The notes under the pieces: model-generated | What the model was told of the DNA's origin: nothing | The model's input: only the letters and a program-made list of their open reading frames with translations | Databases searched by the model: none | Source: Paenibacillus sp. TCA20 | GTDB taxonomy: Bacteria; Bacillota; Bacilli; Paenibacillales; Paenibacillaceae | Assembly: GCF_000732325.1 (NCBI RefSeq) | Contig: NZ_BBIW01000019.1 | Coordinates: 1 to 64,000, forward strand | DNA: 64,000 bases | Direction: 5' to 3' | Program-made: the position numbers and the translations under genes | Shown: positions 56,941 to 64,000 of the stretch, in pieces | Layout: each line of letters begins with the position of its first letter | Numbering within the stretch: position 1 is the stretch's first letter

Positions 56941-57741
56941 TTACTTGATGACGACGTCATCCATAGAAAGCTCTTTTACTTTGTTGATTTCAAACAATTG
57001 AACATGTACCTTGCGGTTGCCTGCGTGAATGCCAACAACCTTGCCTTCACCTAACGAGGTTACGACAAGCTTACCGACAGCCGGCAGCTCTTCCTTGACG
57101 CTCTCATAATTATCATGCTCAAATTTCAAGCAGCACATAAGTCTGCCGCAAAGTCCGGATATTTTGGTTGGATTCAGGGACAGACTCTGATCCTTGGCCA
57201 TCTTAATGGATACCGGTTCGAAATCACCCAGCCAAGATGAACAGCAGAGTATCCGTCCACATGGACCGATCCCTCCCAGCATCTTCGCTTCATCACGAAC
57301 GCCAATTTGGCGAAGCTCAATCCGTGTCCGAAAAATACTGGCCAAATCTTTAACTAACTCTCTAAAATCGACACGTCCTTCAGCCGTAAAATAAAATATG
57401 ATTTTATTTCGATCGAATGTGAATTCCACATCGACAAGCTTCATCTTAAGTCCGTGCTCTTTGATTTTATTTAAACAGGTGCCAAATGCGTCTTTTGCAG
57501 CAAGCTTGTTCTCTTCCACCACTTTGGCGTCCGAGTCACCTGCAATGCGAATTACCTTCTTCAGAGGTAATACAACGTCAGATTCACCAACAACTTTCTT
57601 TCCTATAACGACTTTGCCGTACTCAATCCCTCTCGCTGTCTCTACGATGACGCTAGAATCTTTTTCAATAGGAAGATCGAGGGGATCAAAGTAATAAATT
57701 TTGCCCGCTTTCTTAAAACGGACACCGACTACATTATACAA
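56941..57741 (-). CDS. ricT: PSP1-domain protein RicT (YaaT)
   Basis: Part of the RicA-RicF-RicT complex that assists RNase Y and affects Spo0A phosphorylation in B. subtilis. The Cys-rich signatures [13 protein letters not shown] and [13 protein letters not shown], which bind Fe-S clusters in the family, are intact. TTG 57741 ([18 protein letters not shown]) with AAGGGGG upstream gives 267 residues. Confidence 0.93.
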   Translation of the reverse strand: MYNVVGVRFKKAGKIYYFDPLDLPIEKDSSVIVETARGIEYGKVVIGKKVVGESDVVLPLKKVIRIAGDSDAKVVEENKLAAKDAFGTCLNKIKEHGLKMKLVDVEFTFDRNKIIFYFTAEGRVDFRELVKDLASIFRTRIELRQIGVRDEAKMLGGIGPCGRILCCSSWLGDFEPVSIKMAKDQSLSLNPTKISGLCGRLMCCLKFEHDNYESVKEELPAVGKLVVTSLGEGKVVGIHAGNRKVHVQLFEINKVKELSMDDVVIK

Positions 57742-57887
57742 AAAAATTAACCCCCTTGTATGCCAATAAACCTCTATCGAAGCCTGAAGACAGGGCCGCA
57801 ATCGAGAAGCGTATCATGTTAGGACTGTGCTAGGGTATAGAATGAACGTCCCTGAGATCGAGTCACCTCATACTTGCGCGCTCCACC

Positions 57888-58864
57888 TCAAGAGGCTAGT
57901 CCAATTAGTAGTTGTTCTACACATAGCTGACCATTCACATTATACCGAAGCTTCTTCCTGCATTCTGCAGCCAAGTCCATATAGGACACCCATTGTTCGG
58001 TTGTACGAGTCATAGCAATGGTAGAGAGTGTATTGAGTTGATCTATAAAAATAACGTTCTCCTGCTTACCGTAAATAACATAAAGCATGTCCTTGAACCA
58101 TAAGTGAAAGAGTTCAAACATCAGTTCAAGATGTTCAGAAAGCCCTGTCTTGAACAGCTTCTGCTGGGCAGAAATCAGCGCAATATCGCCTCTGGACAGA
58201 GATTCTTTCCCTAATTGTAACACTACATTTCTAATTTCTGCAAACCAATTCTGGTCAAGCAAATTCTTGCAAGAATCAAGTCCGGCGCTTAAAAATGAAG
58301 CTGTTCTGACGAGCGCGGGAGCATATCCTTCCTTCTGCAGCATCTCTTGAACCAGCTCTGGATTCAATGCCTTAAAGGGGATCTCCTGCGTTCGAGATAA
58401 AATCGTAGGAAGCATAGCTCCCTTGTTGCTCGTGATCAGTATTCCTACTGCCGGCACCGGCGGCTCCTCCAGGAACTTCAGCATGCTGTTCGCAGCCTGC
58501 ACCGTCATTTTATCCGCCTGATCAATAATATAAATCTTAGGATTAGTTTTTTTCAGACCGATAGGCAAAGAGTTTTTTGCAAATCGCGAATCTGATCTAT
58601 TTTGAGGCTTGCGCCTTCAGGCTCTACATAATGGAGGTCTGGATGATTCCCATGCTTCACCTTCCGACACTCCAGACATTCACCGCATGCATCGTCTGCA
58701 TTTTGAGTGCAAAAAATAGATTGGGCAAATGCTGTTGCCATCTGACGTTGTCCGCTGCCGGATGGACCGCTGAATATATAAGCATGACTGATCGCGTTCT
58801 TGCGGAGTCCGCCCTGCAGCATTTGTTTTGCTGTATCTTGCCCCAAAATTTCACGAAATGACAT
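57888..58864 (-). pseudogene. holB: DNA polymerase III delta' subunit, apparent double frameshift
   Basis: Clamp-loader subunit, essential in B. subtilis. The N-terminal ORF (from ATG 58864, GGAGG upstream) has the delta'-type loop SGPSGSGQ and zinc cysteines 52, 60, 63 and 66, and stops after LQKTLC. The C-terminal ORF carries KIYIIDQADKMTVQAANSML and FLEEPPVP. Removing one A from the run at 58573-58578 and one from 58547-58553 restores a continuous reading LQKLFAYRSEKTNPKIYIID, which fits the family. Total about 325 residues. Probably sequencing errors. Confidence 0.87.
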
Positions 58865-59145
58865 GAGTTCCTCCCCTATAAAAAAGCTGCTGCGGTCTAG
58901 AACTTCACTTGTTACACACCAAAAGTCAGCATGAGATATTATATATCATTTAGAAGAGTAGAACCAAAAAGATCATCCATCTTAGCAAAACCTCGAAAGA
59001 AGGATATCCTTAGTTCAATCCTCTAATCTTCATTATACCATGACACGCAGCCATTTTAATTTTAGTATTCACAAAAAAACATTTTCCATTTCTTCAGCCA
59101 AAAAATCAATCGGCTTATTTAACGCCTGCTCTTATCTACAAAAAA

Positions 59146-59167
59146 ACAAGCGATCGAAATCACTTGT
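59146..59167 (-). terminator. Intrinsic terminator of yaaR
   Basis: 8-base stem ACAAGTGA/TCGCTTGT (one G-U), 6-base loop, followed on the minus strand by seven T. The 330 bases from here to holB show no gene or clear element. Confidence 0.75.
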
Positions 59168-59195
59168 CTTTGGTTACGTCATAAGCTATGAGATT

Positions 59196-59639
59196 TTAAA
59201 AGCTCAAGTTAATCAGCATTCCCCGAATTTCGCCGATTTTTTGCAGAAGCTCTATCTTCCCCTGCTCACTCTGAAGCAGCTCCTCCGCCATAGCAACCAG
59301 CGCGGCATCCACTTCATCAAGCAGCAGATACTTCTTACCGCGTCCACGGCGGTCCCAGCCTTTGGTCTGCTTCGTAGCTATGCCTCTTCTTACCGTATCA
59401 TCTAAGAATCGCTTAACCAGCTGCTTATAGGCCTTGAGCTCTCGTATGGTCATCGATCTCGCTAATCGATCCCCTTGCAGCTGGATTTCATTCAACCGCC
59501 GAGTCAGCTCTGCCTGAGAAGCTCGTTCACCCTGCTGCTGCATCATATCCGCAAAACCTTTATTTTGCACAGGCTTCGTATTATTCTCATTCGAATTGAT
59601 GCCGCTCTGAAGTGGTCTGAATCCTGGATTGATTTTCAC
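59196..59639 (-). CDS. yaaR: DUF327 protein YaaR
   Basis: Helical protein of 147 residues. Family sequence MTIRELKAYKQLVKRFLDDT and LLDEVDAALVAMAEELLQSE. Function unknown. Always next to darA in Bacillales. The start is GTG 59639 with AGGG upstream. Confidence 0.92.
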   Translation of the reverse strand: MKINPGFRPLQSGINSNENNTKPVQNKGFADMMQQQGERASQAELTRRLNEIQLQGDRLARSMTIRELKAYKQLVKRFLDDTVRRGIATKQTKGWDRRGRGKKYLLLDEVDAALVAMAEELLQSEQGKIELLQKIGEIRGMLINLSF

Positions 59640-59675
59640 AAGATATCCCTGCTTTCTGTTGCCAAAAGACTGCTC

Positions 59676-60329
<654 letters not shown>

Positions 60330-60965
60330 TCAAATATCCTCTATTACACACCTTAGCTTCGTAATTAAGCTACAAAACACCTCTTCTTGTGACAAAGAAG
60401 CATCAATAACCTGAATTCGATCCGGCTCTTGCTTCGCGAGAATTAGATATCCCTCTCTTACCTTGTCATGGAACGACAGGTTTTCCATATCCAGCCGATT
60501 CACCTCACGCCCTTGATTGGCAGCAATTCGAGCTAATCCTTGTTCTGGACTAATATCAAAGTAAAGTGTCAAATCGGGTGATAAATGATCTGTAGCAAAT
60601 TCATTAATGGAGCGAACCTCCTCCATACCAAGACCTCTGGCATATCCTTGATAAGCCAAACTGCTGTCGACAAAGCGGTCAGACAGGACCATCACGCCCT
60701 TTTGAAGAGCGGGAATGACTTTCTCTGCAAGATGTTGCCTGCGGGCAGCTGCATAGAGCAATGCTTCGGTGCGAGCATCCATCGTTGTATGCTCCGGATT
60801 TAATATAATGGAGCGGATTTTCTCTGCTATATCAATTCCACCGGGCTCGCGTGTCATTAAGTATGGGATTTTCTTGTCTTCTAGATACGCAGACAGCTTC
60901 TTAATCATGGTTGTTTTACCGGAGCCGTCTCCACCTTCAAATGTAATCAATTTTCCTATCGGCAA
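60330..60965 (-). CDS. tmk: Thymidylate kinase
   Basis: Phosphorylates dTMP. P-loop [13 protein letters not shown] motif [18 protein letters not shown] and the lid region. Length 211 residues. The start is TTG 60965 with AGGAGAG nine bases upstream. Follows the decarboxylase gene, as tmk follows yaaO in B. subtilis. Confidence 0.97.
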   Translation of the reverse strand: MPIGKLITFEGGDGSGKTTMIKKLSAYLEDKKIPYLMTREPGGIDIAEKIRSIILNPEHTTMDARTEALLYAAARRQHLAEKVIPALQKGVMVLSDRFVDSSLAYQGYARGLGMEEVRSINEFATDHLSPDLTLYFDISPEQGLARIAANQGREVNRLDMENLSFHDKVREGYLILAKQEPDRIQVIDASLSQEEVFCSLITKLRCVIEDI

Positions 60966-61023
60966 TGTGTATCTCTCCTAAACTACGTTTTCAACTTGAT
61001 CTATTTGAAATATTCAGTGTTCG

Positions 61024-62526
61024 CTAGCTTTTTTCTTGTATAACGAGCAGCTGATTTAAACTCGAATCACGCGTCCCTTGGCATTTGGCCCCTGCATTGC
61101 GAAGTGCAATTAAGCGCTCTTGCATAGCTTCACCAATCAGCTCTCCTGGATACAGGATCGGAATACCAGGCGGATAAGGAATCACCATCTCCGCTGCTCT
61201 GCGGCCAGCACATTTGCTGAGTTCAACAGATTCGGTATCTTCTTCCGTTCTGGTTCGCATATCAAAAGGGACGGGACAGGAATAGACATCAGATTGCAAA
61301 ATGTTCCACGTGGAAACAGGACTGTTGTTTGCTTCTGTGCTGTCTTTATTTCTGGGCTCCTTCTCTAACGATATATGCATGAGTGCACCTAAAAGGTGCA
61401 TGGCATCCTCTTCTGTAGAGCCCAGGCTAAACAGGAGGACGACGTAACGGTCGTCGCTCATCTCTGGCATGCAGCCGTGAGCTTCAAGCTCTCGCTGCAG
61501 CTCGTAACCGCTCAGGTCCCCTGACTTGTCATATATGACAAGTTTAAATGGGTCCTGAGCGGTATAGCCTGCAGCCGCTGTTGTCTGTGGCTGCAGTATA
61601 CCGTAGCGCGGCATCGACTGTATGCCGCGCTTTGCTGTATCCACGGCAGCGAGGCCAGCCGTGAAAGCCTCTGCGCCGTGCACATGAAGATGCCGGCGCG
61701 CCAAGTCAAGCGAAGCCATGAGCGGGTACGAAGGGCTTGAGCTCTGGATCATGGACAAGCGCTGCTTCAGCAGTGTCCGATTGATCCGCTCTCCCTGTAC
61801 ATGCAGCATGGCTCCCATCGTCATCGCCGACAGCATTTTATGCGTGGATTGAACCACACCATCTGCTCCAGCCGACAACGCGGATGCCGGGACATCTGGG
61901 TGCATTCCATAATGTGCGCCATGTGCTTCATCCACAAGAAGCGGAACGTGGAATTGATGGCATATTGTTGCAATGGATTGGATAGAGAAGCCCATTCCAT
62001 AATAATTCGGCATCGTAATCAATACAGCCTTTGCTTGCGGATAGGCTTCAAGGGAGGCCATAACCGTCTCGACCGAAGGAGCTGTAGCTAACCCGGATTG
62101 ATGATCCATCTCCGGTAACATAAAGACGGCCTGAGCTCCGGCCAGCATTAACCCGTGTAACACCGATTTATGAACGTTTCGCTGAACAAGTATAAGATCA
62201 CCAGGTTCTGTACATACCGTAAGTAGTAAGGCGATATTTCCTGAAGTGCTGCCTCCGACGAGCCAGTAGCTCTCTTCAGCGCCAAAACAATCTGCCGCCA
62301 GATGCTGAGCTTCTAAAATGACACCCTCAGGATGATGTAAATCATCTGTTCCTGTTATTTCAGTCACATCAATACTCAGGATGTCTTGCATGAATCGGCT
62401 GTATGCATCTGAGTATACTTGTCCATTTTTATGACCTGGAACATGATAGGTTCGTTGTTGAGATGATTTGTATTTCAAAAGTGCTTCATATAAAGGTGCT
62501 CTATGCTTATCAAGCTGGTTTCCCAT
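61024..62526 (-). CDS. yaaO: Orn/Lys/Arg decarboxylase family protein (YaaO-like)
   Basis: PLP-dependent fold-type I decarboxylase. HVPGHKNG at the start, GGSTSGNIALLL, DEAHGAHYGMHP, the PLP lysine in STHKMLSAMT, and a C-terminal domain ending IPYPPGIPILYPGE. About 500 residues, the short Gram-positive form. Arginine or lysine is the expected substrate. Which one cannot be told. Confidence 0.93.
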   Translation of the reverse strand: MGNQLDKHRAPLYEALLKYKSSQQRTYHVPGHKNGQVYSDAYSRFMQDILSIDVTEITGTDDLHHPEGVILEAQHLAADCFGAEESYWLVGGSTSGNIALLLTVCTEPGDLILVQRNVHKSVLHGLMLAGAQAVFMLPEMDHQSGLATAPSVETVMASLEAYPQAKAVLITMPNYYGMGFSIQSIATICHQFHVPLLVDEAHGAHYGMHPDVPASALSAGADGVVQSTHKMLSAMTMGAMLHVQGERINRTLLKQRLSMIQSSSPSYPLMASLDLARRHLHVHGAEAFTAGLAAVDTAKRGIQSMPRYGILQPQTTAAAGYTAQDPFKLVIYDKSGDLSGYELQRELEAHGCMPEMSDDRYVVLLFSLGSTEEDAMHLLGALMHISLEKEPRNKDSTEANNSPVSTWNILQSDVYSCPVPFDMRTRTEEDTESVELSKCAGRRAAEMVIPYPPGIPILYPGELIGEAMQERLIALRNAGAKCQGTRDSSLNQLLVIQEKS

Positions 62527-62633
62527 AGATCATAAAACCTTTCCGTCATTATCCTTCTTCCATTGTAAAACATTTTAAAGGTATATCATATCAAACTTAC
62601 TCTGGACCCATCTATTTAATTTAGAAAAAATAA

Positions 62634-62654
62634 AAAGGCCTTACTCAGACCTTT
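62634..62654 (-). terminator. Probable terminator of csfB
   Basis: AAAGG/CCTTT stem in a symmetrical AT-rich context, followed on the minus strand by TTTTATTTTTT. Confidence 0.6.
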
Positions 62655-62684
62655 AAAAATAAGTTCATAATTATGACTTGTCTA

Positions 62685-62876
62685 TTATACATTATTTTGA
62701 TGCAGCCAAATCTGCTTTAACTGATGAATAAAAAATGGATACTTGGCGTCCTGCGCGTCAGTGTGTACCATCTCGGTCTCACAATCTGTGCAAATAAACT
62801 CAGAGACTATAAAAATGCCTTCCTTCTTACGCTGCTCACAAACAATGCACGTGTGCTCCATTTGTTGTGTTTCCAT
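62685..62876 (-). CDS. csfB: Anti-sigma factor CsfB (Gin)
   Basis: Small zinc protein that holds sigma-G inactive in the early forespore. Two Cys pairs, CIVC (10, 13) and CTDC (29, 32), and a C-terminal helix, 63 residues, closely resemble B. subtilis Gin. AAGGTGGG precedes ATG 62876. A forespore-type promoter lies upstream. Confidence 0.92.
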   Translation of the reverse strand: METQQMEHTCIVCEQRKKEGIFIVSEFICTDCETEMVHTDAQDAKYPFFIHQLKQIWLHQNNV

Positions 62877-62904
62877 ACGATCCCACCTTCATTCCTTTTG
62901 CTAT

Positions 62905-62934
62905 CAGTATGGTACAGTTTCTACTATTTTAAAC
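62905..62934 (-). promoter_or_regulatory. Possible forespore (sigma-F/G-like) promoter of csfB
   Basis: GTTTA (62930-62934), 18 bases, then CATACTG (62905-62911) on the minus strand. The spacing is that of sigma-G. The -10 has one mismatch. Confidence 0.35.
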
Positions 62935-63136
62935 CTTTTCATAGTGAAACTCTACTTTATTTCCATAACCTATGCTATTCAACCTAATACGTATAGGTGT
63001 CTGTACCCAATTATGCGTAACATTTAAATTTTTCCAGACAGCCATCCGATATATAATATATAAATTCGGTCTTTTGATTGCTATGCAGCTCGTATCAAGA
63101 GCCGTTCTCTGCTATGAATAGGAGGTTATGAATGGA

Positions 63137-63658
63137 ATGTCCGCGGTAATCGGAGATCAGGCTACTTACTATCAATATCGTCTTATCCGCAAAATCAATA
63201 TATCCAGGCCAGCTTTACTTAGTTACTTAAGCTTAACATTCATTATGCTGTTCGCCTGCCTCGTCTTCTTTACTTGGTCTGGGCTTTTGTATTTTCTGTT
63301 GTCCTGTGTAACCATGATATGGATTCATTATTTAGTATCTCGTTCTATCCTTCTTCTTCGTAATCGGCAGCTTCATCGGTGGCATTGGTCCTGGAGAGCT
63401 CCCTGGATAGGACTGATTCCTTCCCAACATATTGCTTATCCTCTTTTTAGCCGTATTCATTTACATATGACCTGGATCGGTCTAGTCTTTGTCTTTGTTT
63501 TTATCGTCGCTTCTCCTCCCTCATTTGCGATGAGCTTGTTATTTTGGCATGTATGGCTGATGGCGCCGCGTCTCACGTGCCTCCTATGGCTATTCAGACA
63601 AAGAAAAGACGGCTATTTAAAAATATCCCATCAAGAAGTTGCCTACTATATTCAATGA
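63137..63658 (+). CDS. Membrane protein of unknown function
   Basis: I do not recognise the family. Four hydrophobic segments: two close together near the N-terminus (LLSYLSLTFIMLFACLVFF, then LLYFLLSCVTMIWIHYLV) and two in the second half. Rich in Trp, His and Arg between them. ATG 63137 has AGGAGG eleven bases upstream. ATG 63128 is in frame but too close to it. Isolated on the plus strand between csfB and the truncated gene. Confidence 0.75.
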   Translation: MSAVIGDQATYYQYRLIRKINISRPALLSYLSLTFIMLFACLVFFTWSGLLYFLLSCVTMIWIHYLVSRSILLLRNRQLHRWHWSWRAPWIGLIPSQHIAYPLFSRIHLHMTWIGLVFVFVFIVASPPSFAMSLLFWHVWLMAPRLTCLLWLFRQRKDGYLKISHQEVAYYIQ

Positions 63659-63696
63659 AATAGAGCGGATACGGCTCATTCTATACATATAAAAAA

Positions 63697-63718
63697 GACC
63701 TTCACTCTCGTGAATGTC
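63697..63718 (-). terminator. Intrinsic terminator of the gene at the right edge
   Basis: Stem GACATTCAC/GTGAAGGTC with one mismatch and a 4-base loop, followed on the minus strand by six T. It touches the stop codon of the gene. Confidence 0.75.
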
Positions 63719-64000
63719 TAGTTACTGTCTACGGTCTTAGGTTTAATAATGGAAGGGTCCTGTGTGGGTACCAATACCGTCAGATAGCCATTATGCAGGG
63801 ATAAATGAACACGGGTGCTATCTTTTACGAAAATGCGAGGGGCAGAGTCCGTGTTGCTCGTATCCTCGGCCGCCGTATCCTCTTTCCAGCCCCACTCTAT
63901 AATTTCATTAATATATTCTTGAGGTATATCTGTATTCTTCCCTACACCAGGCAGAGTGTATTGTACATAATCCATTTCTGGATTGTTCGATGCTCGATCC
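63718..64000 (-). CDS. 3' part of a gene of unknown function, cut by the right edge
   Basis: The reading frame is open to the window edge (preceding codons give DRASNNPE before the first Met at 63975), so the start lies outside. The visible C-terminus is acidic and contains NEIIEWGWKED and FVKDSTRVHLSLHNGYLTVL. No family recognised. The terminator follows directly. Confidence 0.6.
   Translation of the reverse strand, partial: DRASNNPEMDYVQYTLPGVGKNTDIPQEYINEIIEWGWKEDTAAEDTSNTDSAPRIFVKDSTRVHLSLHNGYLTVLVPTQDPSIIKPKTVDSN

Overview
The window is a chromosomal core segment of an endospore-forming, low-to-mid GC Gram-positive bacterium of the order Bacillales, most likely Paenibacillus or a close relative. 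Gene order follows the region between the origin and the first rRNA operons of Bacillus subtilis (csfB-tmk-darA-yaaR-holB-ricT-yabA ... abrB-tatD-yabE-rnmV-rsmA-yabG-veg-sspF-ispE-purR-spoVG-glmU-prs-pth-fin-mfd-spoVT ... spoIIE-yabS-yabT-tilS-hprT-ftsH-coaX-hslO-cysK-pab/fol-dus-lysS-rrn). The differences from that order suggest Paenibacillus: nadA-nadB-nadC sits between ftsH and coaX, a PrsA-like lipoprotein gene lies between mfd and spoVT, an HD phosphohydrolase gene lies between tatD and abrB where metS would be expected, greA sits between dus and lysS, and yabJ, ctc, yazA, xpaC and yaaN are missing. The genus is an inference from gene order and protein resemblance. No mobile element, CRISPR array or tRNA gene was found.

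Nearly everything is on the minus strand, so transcription runs from high to low coordinates. Right part (64000 to 52600): a truncated unknown gene, a plus-strand membrane protein, the anti-sigma factor gene csfB, an Orn/Lys/Arg decarboxylase, tmk, the c-di-AMP receptor gene darA, yaaR, holB (apparently frameshifted), ricT, yabA, two methyltransferases, and the plus-strand regulator gene abrB facing an HD-domain gene across a cluster of Spo0A boxes. Middle (52600 to 39750): tatD; a 750-base control region with a c-di-AMP (ydaO-type) riboswitch, terminator and a 23-codon ORF ahead of the 3D-domain cell-wall protein YabE; rnmV, rsmA, yabG, veg, sspF, ispE, purR, spoVG, glmU, prs, pth and fin.

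Next (39750 to 20800): mfd, a PrsA-like lipoprotein, a probably structured RNA leader, spoVT, a SpoVB/MurJ-type flippase, a MazG fusion, hup, rqcP, yabP, yabQ, divIC, an S1-domain protein with a Gly/Arg-rich tail, spoIIE with its Spo0A-type promoter, yabS, yabT, tilS (apparently frameshifted) and hprT. Left part (20800 to 1): ftsH, the NAD biosynthesis genes, coaX, hslO, a second SurA/PrsA-like foldase, cysK, the p-aminobenzoate/folate operon, dus, greA, lysS, ktrB and, at the edge, tandem promoters and the leader of an rRNA operon whose 16S gene lies just outside the window.

Three themes link the genes. The first is sporulation: abrB, spoVG, spoIIE, fin, csfB, spoVT, yabP/Q, yabS/T, yabG and sspF, with recognisable promoters for Spo0A/sigma-A, sigma-H, sigma-F, sigma-G and sigma-K. 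The second is c-di-AMP and potassium or cell-wall control (riboswitch on yabE, DarA, KtrB). The third is housekeeping: translation, DNA replication and repair, and cofactor synthesis. Two genes expected to be essential, tilS and holB, are broken only by single extra bases in runs of six or seven A, which most simply points to homopolymer sequencing errors.
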